From RGUW01 sp040399325 (GTDB lineage Bacteria > Cyanobacteriota > Cyanobacteriia > PCC-6307 > Cyanobiaceae), in assembly GCA_040399325.1 (NCBI GenBank), contig JBBASJ010000004.1:1-64000 (forward strand): a stretch of 64,000 bases of DNA. Direction: 5' to 3'. Below, in pieces: positions 41,129-48,648 of the stretch. Position numbers and translations under genes: made by a program. Position 1 is the stretch's first letter. Each line of letters begins with the position of its first letter. Below the pieces are notes generated by a model. It was not told the origin of the DNA. It searched no databases and worked only from the letters and a program-made list of their open reading frames with translations.

Positions 41129-42309
41129 GTCTCGCCCACGCTGCGGTGCAACTCCAGCAGCGCCTGGTCAAGGGTGTCGCTGCCAGGGGCCTGAGCCAGC
41201 CGTTGGCTCAGGTCGCGCACCACCGCTGCCACCAGGGGGGCGTCGGCCAGCTCGGCCAGCGAGCGGAGCTCGTCAGCCTCCGGACTGAGGCCCACGCGGA
41301 GGCGCCGTTTGAGCCGCAGCAGCTGGGCCTCCCAACGCTGCAGCAGCCCATCGAGCCGCTGCTGGCCGCGGATGCTCAGCTGACCGCTGAGCTCCAGCAA
41401 CAGCAGATCGGCGCCCACCCGGGCCTCCAGCAGCGCTTCGACCTGGCGTTCCAGCGCTGCCAGGTCGCCATCGCCGTTGAGGGCGACCTGCAGCGGATGC
41501 CAGCCCACCGTGCCGCTGGGCTGGGGGCGCACCCGGGGCGGGGCGGCTCGGGTGAGCTCCACCACCAGCACCTGACCGCTGCGGTAGTCGGCATGGCGTG
41601 GAAACCGATCGGCTTCGGGGGTGCCGCTGTACCAGGCCTTGGCGTGCACCTGCTTGCAGCCGTGCCAGTCGCCCAGGGCCACGTAATCGACCTGCTCCAG
41701 CCAGGGGGCCCGCAGGTCGATCAGGTTGGCGGGGCCGCTGGGGTTGTCGTCATCGAGATCGCTGCCGGCAAAACCGCTCACGCCCCCGTGGGCCAGCACC
41801 AACCGTGGCTTGTGCGCCGGCAGGCTGCCCCAGTCGAGGCGGTTGAGCCAGCCGCAGGGGTCGCTGCTGTCGTGCCGTTGCTGCAGACCACACGGAAGGA
41901 TCAGCAGGTCGTCGAGTTCGAGGGGCTGGTGCTGATCCAGAACCGACAGGGCGGGTGCACGGCGCTGCCGCTCGTCGGCGAACAGCGGTGACTGCCAGAT
42001 GCTCCCGGGTCCGCCATGGTCGTGGTTTCCCGGGATCACCAGGGTGGGGCATCCGATGCGGCCGATGGCCGCACACACGCCGCTCACGTCGCTCGGGCTT
42101 GGCGTGGGCGAATCAAACAGATCGCCCGCCACGACCACGGCCCTGGCTCCAGAGTCAGCGGCGACCGCTGCGATGCGGTCGATCGCCTCAAGGCGCACCT
42201 GACGCAGCCGGCTGCGTTTGTCGGGGTCGCTGATCCGGCCATAGGGCTTGCCGATCTGCCAGTCGGCCGTATGCAGCACGGTGATGGCTGTCGGCACCTG
42301 GGGGATCAC
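41119..42309 (-). CDS. SbcD/YhaO-like DNA repair nuclease
   Basis: The 396-aa protein is a calcineurin-like phosphoesterase of the Mre11/SbcD type. Metal-site motifs are in order: LHTADWQIG, VVAGDLFDS, PGNHDHGG, LVLAHGG, and YVALGDWHG. GTG 42309 is taken as the start; GTG 42297 is also possible and would remove four residues. No ATG is available close to the first motif. It is the first gene of the SbcD-SbcC-GNAT-cupin operon and divergent from the cytochrome gene 64 bases away. Confidence 0.85.
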   Translation of the reverse strand: MIPQVPTAITVLHTADWQIGKPYGRISDPDKRSRLRQVRLEAIDRIAAVAADSGARAVVVAGDLFDSPTPSPSDVSGVCAAIGRIGCPTLVIPGNHDHGGPGSIWQSPLFADERQRRAPALSVLDQHQPLELDDLLILPCGLQQRHDSSDPCGWLNRLDWGSLPAHKPRLVLAHGGVSGFAGSDLDDDNPSGPANLIDLRAPWLEQVDYVALGDWHGCKQVHAKAWYSGTPEADRFPRHADYRSGQVLVVELTRAAPPRVRPQPSGTVGWHPLQVALNGDGDLAALERQVEALLEARVGADLLLLELSGQLSIRGQQRLDGLLQRWEAQLLRLKRRLRVGLSPEADELRSLAELADAPLVAAVVRDLSQRLAQAPGSDTLDQALLELHRSVGETCA

Positions 42310-42373
42310 CCGCGCTCGAGCGACCTGTCTAGCGCCTGAGGCCCCAGACTGGTACCGCACCCATGCAGGCGCC

Positions 42374-42766
42374 ATGGCTTTTCACGTCGGCCGCGTGCTG
42401 CAGACCAGGATTCTCGAGACCCGGATTCTCCAGGCCCGCATCCTCCAGGCAGTGGCCCTGCTGTTGGTCGTGCTGCTGGCCTGGTGGCCCCTGCCGGCCC
42501 AGGCGAGCCCCGACGGGGCGCTGTTGTTCGACAACCATTGCGCCGGGTGCCACATCCATGGCGGCAACATCATCCGGCGCGGCAAGACCCTCCAACTGGG
42601 CGCCCTGGAACGCCAGGGGCTGGCCAGTCCCGAGGCGATCGCCCGGGTGGCCGCGGCCGGCATCGGCCAGATGGGCGGCTACGCCACGAGCCTCGGCGAT
42701 GGTGGTCCTGAAGCGGTCGCAGACTATGTGTGGCAGCAGGCCCAGGCCGGTTGGCCGCGGGCCTAG
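42374..42766 (+). CDS. cytochrome c6-like electron carrier
   Basis: ATG 42374 gives 130 aa: a signal peptide (hydrophobic about residues 23-40, cut after AQA) and a mature part of about 87 residues. The haem motif is CAGCH, and the likely axial methionine is in GIGQMGGY. NIIRRGKTLQ after the haem site and the missing AMPAF-type loop suggest a c6B/C-type protein, not the classic plastocyanin substitute PetJ. Its n-region is built from three 15-base tandem repeats. The stop codon shares CTAG with the convergent YciI-like gene. Confidence 0.8.
   Translation: MAFHVGRVLQTRILETRILQARILQAVALLLVVLLAWWPLPAQASPDGALLFDNHCAGCHIHGGNIIRRGKTLQLGALERQGLASPEAIARVAAAGIGQMGGYATSLGDGGPEAVADYVWQQAQAGWPRA
42404..42448 (+). 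repeat. three imperfect 15-bp tandem repeats in the cytochrome signal peptide
   Basis: Units at 42404-42418, 42419-42433 and 42434-42448 share the core GGATTCTCCAG or GCATCCTCCAG. They encode a repeated RILxx pattern (TRILETRILQARILQ) in the positively charged part of the signal peptide, which is therefore longer than usual. Confidence 0.75.
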
Positions 42767-43035
42767 AAGGCCTGGGTCCAGGGGTGGATCTCGATGTCGG
42801 TCCAGATCCCCTCGCGCCAGTAGACATCAGCCTTGACCAGGGCTTCGATGGCCTCGGCCGAGTCACCCTCGAAGATGCCGAACACCCGACTCAGGTCGGT
42901 GGTGGGGCCCAGGGTGATCAGGCTGCCGCCCTCCTTGAGCTGCTGCAGCCGGGCCAGGTGCTCCTCACGAAAAGGGGCCCGTTTCTCGAGCACGTCCTCG
43001 CAGTAGGTGCCCCAGAGAACAAACCGCGATGCCAT
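42763..43035 (-). CDS. YciI-family protein
   Basis: The 90-residue protein has the YciI dimeric ferredoxin-like fold pattern: FVLWGTYCEDVLEKRAPFREEHLARL, GGSLITLGPTTD, and a C-terminal VYWREGIWTDIEIHPW. The conserved histidine in REEHL is present. Members are small enzymes or lyase-like proteins of poorly known role. It is head-to-head with the aminotransferase gene and tail-to-tail with the cytochrome gene. Confidence 0.85.
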   Translation of the reverse strand: MASRFVLWGTYCEDVLEKRAPFREEHLARLQQLKEGGSLITLGPTTDLSRVFGIFEGDSAEAIEALVKADVYWREGIWTDIEIHPWTQAF

Positions 43036-43049
43036 GCCAGCGTGCCGTG

Positions 43050-44318
43050 ATGCATGTGGATCCTCCCAGATCCGGGCTGCCCGAACGGCCCGGCCCGGCC
43101 CGGCGCCTGGCTGGCGTGCTGCAACCGGTGATCCCCGAGATCAGTGCCCTGGTGCGCGCCACCCCCGGCTGTCTGTCGCTGGCCCAGGGCATGGTCAGCT
43201 GGGGCCCACCGCCTGGGGTGGCCGCCGTGCTGGCCGCGGCTGCCGCAGAGATGGCGGCTGGCGATGGCGCTGCTGAGCTCAACCGCTACGGCGCCATGGC
43301 CGGCGATGCCGCGCTGCAGGAGGCCATCGGTGGAGTGCTCATGGCGCCGCACCGCCCCGGTGGCCCGTTGCAGCTCGAGGGCGCCACGCTGCTGGTGACC
43401 GCCGGCAGCAACATGGCGTTCAACGCCATCGCCCAGGTGATCACGGGGCCAGGCGATGAGCTGATCCTGCCGCTGCCCTACTACTTCAACCATGCGATGG
43501 CGGTGCAGCTGGCCGGCGGTGCGGCGGTGCCGGTCGACGCGGGGCTGATCCCCGATCCCGAGCGCCTGGCGGCGGCGATCAGCCCCCGCACCCGGGCGAT
43601 CGTGACCGTCTCCCCCAACAACCCCAGCGGTGTGGTGATGCCCCGCTCGGTGCTGGAGGCGATCAACCGGCTGTGTGCGCAGCGGGGCCTGTTTCACATT
43701 CACGACGAGGCCTATGAGCACTTCGTGCACGGCCCGACGCCCCACTGGAGCCCGGGCTCCCAGGCCGGAGCGGCCGAGCACACGATCAGCCTGTTCTCGT
43801 TGTCCAAGGCCTACGGCATGGCGGGTTGGCGGCTGGGCTACGCGGTGGTGCCGGCCCAGCTGAGCCCAGGTCTGGCCCAGGTCCAGGACACGGTGCTGAT
43901 CTGCCCGCCCCGGCTCACCCAGCGGGCGGCGGTGGCGGCCCTGGCAGCCGGTGCAGCCTGGTGCCGGCCCCGGGTCGCCCGGCTCGCAGCCCTGCAGCAG
44001 CACCTGGTCGATGCGGTCGCCGAGGCCCGCGCCGGCGGGCTGCCGCTGCGGCTGCTGGCTGAGCCCGATGGCGCTTTCTACGGGCTCCTGGCGCTGGAGC
44101 CCGAGGCGTCACAGCGCCTGTCGGCCGGGGGGGTGGATGGGCGCACCCTGATGCGGCGGTTGGCCAGCGAACACGGCGTGGCCGGCGTCAGTGGTGATGC
44201 CTTTGGCCTGGACGGCCATGCCCTGCGGCTCAGCACCGGCATGGTCGATGGCCCCACCCTGGCCGTGGCGCTGCAACGGTTGTTTGGCGGCATCGGGGCG
44301 CTGCTCGGCCAGGCTTGA
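43050..44318 (+). CDS. class I/II pyridoxal-phosphate aminotransferase
   Basis: ATG 43050 is chosen because ATG 43029 would overlap the divergent YciI-like gene. The product (422 aa) shows the fold-type I pattern: SLAQGMVSWGPP, TAGSNMAFNAIAQ, NNPSGVV with the conserved Asn, HDEAYEHFVHG with the Asp, the cofactor lysine in SLSKAYGMAGWRLGY, and a C-terminal LRLSTGM arginine. It resembles aspartate/methionine-type aminotransferases. The substrate cannot be read from the sequence. Confidence 0.85.
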   Translation: MHVDPPRSGLPERPGPARRLAGVLQPVIPEISALVRATPGCLSLAQGMVSWGPPPGVAAVLAAAAAEMAAGDGAAELNRYGAMAGDAALQEAIGGVLMAPHRPGGPLQLEGATLLVTAGSNMAFNAIAQVITGPGDELILPLPYYFNHAMAVQLAGGAAVPVDAGLIPDPERLAAAISPRTRAIVTVSPNNPSGVVMPRSVLEAINRLCAQRGLFHIHDEAYEHFVHGPTPHWSPGSQAGAAEHTISLFSLSKAYGMAGWRLGYAVVPAQLSPGLAQVQDTVLICPPRLTQRAAVAALAAGAAWCRPRVARLAALQQHLVDAVAEARAGGLPLRLLAEPDGAFYGLLALEPEASQRLSAGGVDGRTLMRRLASEHGVAGVSGDAFGLDGHALRLSTGMVDGPTLAVALQRLFGGIGALLGQA

Positions 44319-44365
44319 CACCCACAGGGGCGGCTTCAGCATTGGGCGCAGTTGGGCGTGCGCCG

Positions 44366-44728
44366 GTGACCCTCAGGCAGAAGGCGATCGCGGCCGGCGG
44401 CGTGATCGTCGGCGTCGCTGTGGTGGTGCTGGGGCTGCAGTGGTTGCTGGCCCATCTGGCCTATGAACAGCAGCTGGCCCGCTGCAATGCCCTGCGCGAC
44501 CAGCTCAGTCAGACCAAGGGCCGTCTGGATGCGACGACCCGTGACATGCGCCAGAGCCGGCTCAACCCCGAGCAGGCGCGGCTGCTGCGCAGCACCGATC
44601 CTGCGGCCTACGTGAATTACTCGGAGAAGGTCGCCACCAAGGTGGATGCCGTTGCCGACACCGGCGAGCAGCTGGTCAGCCTCAGCAGTGACTACCAGGC
44701 GGCCCGCTGCCTCGATGTGGTGCGCTGA
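44366..44728 (+). CDS. small membrane-anchored coiled-coil protein (120 aa)
   Basis: GTG 44366 is the preferred start; a TTG at 44315 is further upstream. One N-terminal membrane helix (about residues 11-30) is followed by a hydrophilic helical part (CNALRDQLSQTKGRLDATTRDMRQ) with two cysteines, one early and one near the end. It would sit in the membrane with its tail on one side. The family is unknown. Its last 37 bases overlap the convergent methyltransferase gene. Confidence 0.55.
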   Translation: MTLRQKAIAAGGVIVGVAVVVLGLQWLLAHLAYEQQLARCNALRDQLSQTKGRLDATTRDMRQSRLNPEQARLLRSTDPAAYVNYSEKVATKVDAVADTGEQLVSLSSDYQAARCLDVVR

Positions 44729-45555
44729 GCCGGGCCCTCGTGCACCACGCCCCAGCGGCCCATGAAGGGCCAGCGCACCAGCAGCGCCATGGCGCCAGCC
44801 TCTGGCCACAGCTGGGCCAGGGCCGCAGCCAGCTGTGGCAGCGGGTCATGGCCGGCCTGGCGGGCGGCCTGCACCGCCGACCAGGTGCCCAGGTAGCCCA
44901 GCAGTTGCTGCAGATCCCAGCGACGCTCGATCCAGAGGTCTGTTGGAAAGTCCCACTCCTGGCCCGGAAACGGCAGACCCGCATAGCTCTGGTCGACCCA
45001 GTGGCGCTGGGGCGGCCACCAGGGCCGCAGGGTCTCGCCGTAAAAGTGATCGAGGGCTCGCTGCAGCGGGTCCATCGCGGTGGCGCGCCCTGGGGGGGCG
45101 CTGCCGTCATCCACCTGAAAGGGCAGGTAGCCGATCCAGGCCATCACGGCTCCGGGCCGGCACACCCGTCGCACCTCGGCGTTGAAGGCGTCGCCGGCAA
45201 ACCAGTGCACCGCGGCAGCCACCAGCACCCCATCGACGCCGGCGTCGTCGAGCCCGCTGGCGCTGGCCGGCGCCTGGCGGTAGCTGATCAGGGGGTGGGG
45301 GTCGGCCTCGGCAAGCTGGGCCGCGCTGGCATCGGTGGCGATCACCCGGATGCCCCGGCGGGCCAGGGCCCGCGACGCCTGGCCGCTGCCGCAGCCGCAG
45401 TCCCACACCAGCGGGGCCGCGCCGCTGGCCGGTTTCAGGTGCGCTGCAAAGGCCTCGAAGAACGCCTCCGGATAGGTGGGGCGATGGCGCCCATAGGCCA
45501 CCGACACGGCGCCGAACAGATCGGCGGCGTCACCGGCAGCATCAGCCGGCGGCAT
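44692..45555 (-). CDS. class I SAM-dependent methyltransferase
   Basis: ATG 45555 lies 7 bases from the N run. The 287-aa product has motif I LVWDCGCGSGQASRAL, VIATDASAAQLAEA, and VLVAAAVHWFAG as motif IV, a layout seen in trans-aconitate-like and related methyltransferases of the Methyltransf_11 group. The substrate is unknown. If the flanks of the gap are joined by their shared 11 bases, its start codon overlaps the 3' end of the DUF938 gene by 14 bases, making an operon. Confidence 0.8.
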   Translation of the reverse strand: MPPADAAGDAADLFGAVSVAYGRHRPTYPEAFFEAFAAHLKPASGAAPLVWDCGCGSGQASRALARRGIRVIATDASAAQLAEADPHPLISYRQAPASASGLDDAGVDGVLVAAAVHWFAGDAFNAEVRRVCRPGAVMAWIGYLPFQVDDGSAPPGRATAMDPLQRALDHFYGETLRPWWPPQRHWVDQSYAGLPFPGQEWDFPTDLWIERRWDLQQLLGYLGTWSAVQAARQAGHDPLPQLAAALAQLWPEAGAMALLVRWPFMGRWGVVHEGPAQRTTSRQRAAW

Positions 45556-46267
45556 CAGCGGNNNNNNNNNNNNNNNNNNNNNNNNNNNNNNNNNNNNNNN
45601 NNNNNNNNNNNNNNNNNNNNNNNNNNNNNNNNNNNNNNNNNNNNNNNNNNNNNNNNNNNNNGGCATCAGCGGCAAACACCAGCAGACGGTTGTTGGCGGG
45701 CATCGCCACGTCGGCTCGCAGCTGCAGGCCATGCCTGCTGGCGAGCAGGGTCAGCCAGTCGGCGTCGCGCACCCCCATGGCGGGGTCGAGGCTGCGCAGA
45801 TGGGCATCAAAGGCGGCATTGCTGGGGGCTGTGTGCCGCCCACCATCGCTGAAGGGGCCATAGAGCAGCAGCAGGCCGCCGGGGCCCAGCAGCGCCGCAG
45901 CTCCGGCCACCAGATCGGGCACCGCAGCCGCCGGCATGATGTGGACCGTGTTGGCGCTGAACACGGCATCGAAGGGACCAGGGGGCCAGGGCCCTGTGGT
46001 CACATCGAGGGCCACCGCATCGGCCAGGTGACTGCCGGCGGCGGGCTGGCTGCGGCCCTCACGGTCGATGCGCTGCTGCAGCGCGGCCAACTGCCCGGGC
46101 CGTTCACTCGGCAGCCAGTGCAACTGGTCGCGCTGGCGTGTGACGTGCACCGCATGCTGGCCGCTGCCCGAGCCCACCTCCAACACCCGTGCCGGCCGCG
46201 GCAACCAGCGCGCCAACGCCTCGGCGATGGGCTGCTTGTTGCGTTCGCAGGCTTCAGAAAACTGCAC
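45542..46267 (-). CDS. DUF938 family methyltransferase-like protein (interrupted by assembly gap)
   Basis: GTG 46267 starts with MQFSEACERNKQPIAEAL, and motif I LEVGSGSGQHAVHVTRQ is typical of DUF938. Also present are VFSANTVHIMP and LLLLYGPFSDGG. The reading frame runs into 100 N at LLVFAADA. Removing the N run together with the duplicated 11 bases (111 bases, 37 codons) keeps the frame and ends it at AADAAG-stop, a natural C-terminus. The true product is then about 204 aa. Confidence 0.8.
   Translation of the reverse strand: MQFSEACERNKQPIAEALARWLPRPARVLEVGSGSGQHAVHVTRQRDQLHWLPSERPGQLAALQQRIDREGRSQPAAGSHLADAVALDVTTGPWPPGPFDAVFSANTVHIMPAAAVPDLVAGAAALLGPGGLLLLYGPFSDGGRHTAPSNAAFDAHLRSLDPAMGVRDADWLTLLASRHGLQLRADVAMPANNRLLVFAADAXXXXXXXXXXXXXXXXXXXXXXXXXXXXXXXXXXADAAG
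45562..45661. other. assembly gap of 100 N with identical flanks
   Basis: Exactly 100 N, the usual placeholder for a gap of unknown size. The 11 bases before it (45551-45561) and after it (45662-45672) are the same: GGCATCAGCGG. This suggests two contigs that overlap and no missing sequence. Confidence 0.95.
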
Positions 46268-46296
46268 AGCTGGTAGGGCGACGGCGTGCGTCGCGA

Positions 46297-47103
46297 TCAG
46301 GGCTGATCCAGGGCCTGGCGCAGCGCGGCGCAGAACCGGCCAGCGGCGTCGGCCACCGTTTGACCGCAGCTGTGAGCTTCAGCCATCACCTTGACCAGGG
46401 CGCTGCCGACGATGGCGCCATCGGCCCCCCAGTCACGCACCCGGCGGGCCTGCTCGGGGCCCGAAATGCCGAAACCCACGGCCACCGGCGTGCCGCCCTG
46501 GGCCTTGAGCTGCTGCACCAGCGGTGCGACCCGCTCCTGCAGGTTGGTGCGCACCCCGGTCACCCCGGTGACGCTCACCAGGTAGGTGAAACCGCGGCTG
46601 GCGGCATGGATCCGGGCCATGCGCTCGGCCGGCGTGGTGGGGGCCACCAGCAGCACCAGATCGAGGCCGTGGCTGGTGGCGATGGTGGAGAGTTTCTCGG
46701 CTTCCTCGAGTGGCAGGTCGGGCACCACCAGCCCGGCGGCACCGGCCGCGGCGGCCTCGGCGCAGAAGGCCTCCATGCCTTTGTTGAGCAGGGGATTGCT
46801 GTAGGTGAACAGCACCACTGGAATCGCGAGCCGGTCTTTGAGGCCGCCCAGCATGGCCAGCACCCTGGCGGGGGTGGTGGAGGCGGCCAGGGCACGGCTC
46901 GCGGCCGCCTGGATCACGGGGCCGTCGGCCAAAGGGTCGCTGTAGGGGATGCCCAGTTCGATCAGGTCGGCCCCGCCAGCCTGCAGGGCCAGCAGCGTGT
47001 CGGCGGTGGTGGTGAGATCGGGATCCCCTGCCATCACAAACGGCATCAGGGCGCAGCGCTGCTGCTGCCGCAGGGCCTCGAAACGCTGCTGGATCGCCGT
47101 CAC
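46297..47103 (-). CDS. trpA: tryptophan synthase alpha chain
   Basis: GTG 47103 is the start and overlaps the DUF3007 stop (GTGA). The next in-frame ATG would remove the catalytic region. The 268-aa product cleaves indole-3-glycerol phosphate to indole. Motifs are DLIELGIPYSDPLADGPVIQ (catalytic Glu and Asp), YSNPLLNKG, GLVVPDLPLEE, VSVTGVTGVR and VGFGISGPEQ. The partner TrpB is not in this window. Confidence 0.97.
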   Translation of the reverse strand: MTAIQQRFEALRQQQRCALMPFVMAGDPDLTTTADTLLALQAGGADLIELGIPYSDPLADGPVIQAAASRALAASTTPARVLAMLGGLKDRLAIPVVLFTYSNPLLNKGMEAFCAEAAAAGAAGLVVPDLPLEEAEKLSTIATSHGLDLVLLVAPTTPAERMARIHAASRGFTYLVSVTGVTGVRTNLQERVAPLVQQLKAQGGTPVAVGFGISGPEQARRVRDWGADGAIVGSALVKVMAEAHSCGQTVADAAGRFCAALRQALDQP

Positions 47104-47477
47104 GCCTGCTGTTCGGATGCCCCTGAGCCTATGGGGTCGGATTCTCCCGACGGGCTGGCCGACTCTGTGGCCGTTTCGGCCAGGAGCCTGGCCTGCTCCT
47201 CGGGGCTGAGGGCTTCAAAGCGGCGCAGCAGCTCGGCATCGGTGAAGGCGTCGTAGGCCTGGCGGTAGTCGCGGCGTTGCTGCATGTAGGTCATGCGGCC
47301 GGTGACCGCCCGAAACAGGTAGCTGCCGGTCCACAGGACCACCACCACCATGAGCACGGCCGAGGCCGCGATGCCGGCCGAAAACCCTTCAAATCCCGTG
47401 GATGCAAATGCGGCATAACCTGCTGCACCAAGCCCCAGAACCGCCAAACCCAGCAGCAGGGCACCCCCTTTGGTCAT
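47100..47477 (-). CDS. DUF3007 family membrane protein
   Basis: ATG 47477 gives 125 aa. Two hydrophobic helices (about 6-25 and 36-56) precede a conserved cytoplasmic part TYMQQRRDYRQAYDAFTDAELLRRFEAL. A DUF3007 gene lying between ndhL and trpA is, from memory, a recurrent arrangement in cyanobacteria, which supports the call. It may be linked to NDH-1, but that is inference. The start is 5 bases after the ndhL stop. Confidence 0.85.
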   Translation of the reverse strand: MTKGGALLLGLAVLGLGAAGYAAFASTGFEGFSAGIAASAVLMVVVVLWTGSYLFRAVTGRMTYMQQRRDYRQAYDAFTDAELLRRFEALSPEEQARLLAETATESASPSGESDPIGSGASEQQA

Positions 47478-47482
47478 GGGTG

Positions 47483-47728
47483 TCAGACCTGCCCCTGGCC
47501 CGCCATGCGCAGGTTGATGAACGGGGCAAACAGGATCAACCCAGGGAAGAACAGAAACACCAGGCCATAGACCCCCAGCCGCTCGAACTTGCCCATGGTG
47601 GTCCAGCGCCTGACCATCCAGGCGTAGAGCAGCAGGGGCACCACCACCAGGTAGGCACCGCCCAGCACGGCGTAGAGGCCCAGCACCAGCAGGGTGTCGG
47701 TCGGCAGGTGACTGAGCATTCCAGACAA
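47483..47728 (-). CDS. ndhL: NAD(P)H-quinone oxidoreductase subunit L
   Basis: The 81-aa protein has two membrane helices and the NdhL pattern LYAVLGGAYLVVVPLLLYAWM, the RW(T)-GKFERLGVYGLVFLFFPG stretch and LFAPFINLRMAG at the end. NdhL is a small membrane subunit of the thylakoid NDH-1 complex in cyclic electron flow and respiration. A second ATG three codons in is possible. Confidence 0.9.
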   Translation of the reverse strand: MSGMLSHLPTDTLLVLGLYAVLGGAYLVVVPLLLYAWMVRRWTTMGKFERLGVYGLVFLFFPGLILFAPFINLRMAGQGQV

Positions 47729-47774
47729 GGGTGGCTTCGCCGTTGCAAGCGATTTTAGTTGGGTGCAGCAGTGA

Positions 47775-47848
47775 TGCGCCCGGCGGGATTCGAACCCGCA
47801 CTGGAGTCATTTTAAGTGACCTGCCTCTGCCAGTTGGGCTACGGGCGC
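47775..47848 (-). tRNA. class I tRNA with anticodon UAA (Leu by anticodon; identity uncertain)
   Basis: The complement folds as a full cloverleaf: 7-bp acceptor GCGCCCG/CGGGCGC, D arm GCC...GGC, anticodon stem GGTCA/TGACT with loop CTTAAAA (anticodon at 47812-47814), a 5-base variable loop, and T arm GCGGG-TTCGAAT-CCCGC. Discriminator base is A and no CCA is encoded. The UAA anticodon reads UUA (Leu), but normal tRNA-Leu is class II with a long variable arm, so the charging enzyme is uncertain. The HNH relic ends inside its 5' end. Confidence 0.85.
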
Positions 47849-48335
47849 TGGCTGCGATCCAAGCCTATGCGTCGCCTGGATCGGTCGGTCGGGGTCAGGG
47901 CATGGCAATTGGGGCACAACAGCCTCAGGTTGCTGAGTTGATTGTTGCTGCGGCAGCCATCAATGCGGTCCAATTCCAATGGGATCGGGCCCTGCATCCA
48001 TGTTGTCTTCGTGCAGGATTGGCAGATTGGCTCAAAGACTCCTTCCTTTAGAAGGCGTTGCTTCAGCCGACAGCTGGTGACCGTTGAGGAGGTCAGCAAA
48101 TCCCCAGCGAACGACGTGGACCAATCGGCCGACCGTGGTTCCACCGTCGACCCGTGAAGTGTTCGGTGGAAAGCGCATGATTGCTGATGGCAGATTGGAT
48201 CTGCACATGGTTTCCACCAGCGGGTCTCAGGCCGAGTGCGATCAAAACCTGGCGGATTGATCTGGAGGAGGCAACAGCGCTTCTCAGCTGATCGTCGCTT
48301 CTCAGCTGATCGTTACTCCAGCTGCGACGTTGCAT
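47839..48335 (-). pseudogene. HNH endonuclease relic (frameshifted)
   Basis: The first part (ATG 48335 to about 48102) reads SIRQVLIALGLRPAGGN, then HFTGRRWNHGRPIGPRR, the DNA-binding half of phage-type HNH proteins, and then stops. The next frame continues DLLTSSTVTSCRLKQRLLKEG, CQSCTKTTW and NLRLLCPNCHALT. One extra G in the C4/G4 run at 48102-48105 would restore one protein of about 160 residues. The expected active-site LDHIDG reads LDRIDG, so the relic is probably also catalytically dead. The stop codon (TAG, 47839-47841) lies within the tRNA. Confidence 0.75.
48279..48314. repeat. 18-bp tandem duplication in the HNH relic
   Basis: GCTTCTCAGCTGATCGTC and GCTTCTCAGCTGATCGTT are adjacent and differ at one base. 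They add six residues (NDQLRS-DDQLRS) to the N-terminus of the HNH protein and keep the frame. Confidence 0.9.
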
Positions 48336-48648
48336 GCGGCACAATTGTGCTCAACTATCGTCATTCATTGTACATCGATCTTTTCGTAGTGCGCCTTTTG
48401 CGTGTTCATTGTTGAGGCTGTTGTTGCTTATGGTTTGGTTGATCTGGGCTGGTGTGCTGCGGGTATCATTTAGCCTGGGTCGTTGATTCTTTTTTCTTCC
48501 AATCAGTCAGTCATCCAGTGGTTGCCCCTGCAGGGAATCCCTGATCCACGGCGTGGCTTGCGCAGTGGAGCTGCTGCCCCTCCCCACTCCCCCCTGTTTC
48601 AGCTGTTGAACGCGGTTTCTAGGGTTGGATCCTGCATTGCAGGTTTGG
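48336..48648. other. intergenic region between HNH relic and a membrane-protein gene
   Basis: The left 130 bases are A/T-rich, unlike the surrounding genes, and may be residual flanking DNA of the element that carried the HNH gene. TATCAT at 48464-48469 could be a -10 box for the plus-strand gene, but the nearest -35-like sequence (TTGATC, 48439) is 19 bases away. Nothing else recognisable is present. Confidence 0.35.

Noticed and set aside
45562..45661. A lost gene or mobile element hidden in the N run
   Set aside because: Identical 11-base flanks and intact frames after removal make missing sequence unlikely, although it cannot be excluded without reads.
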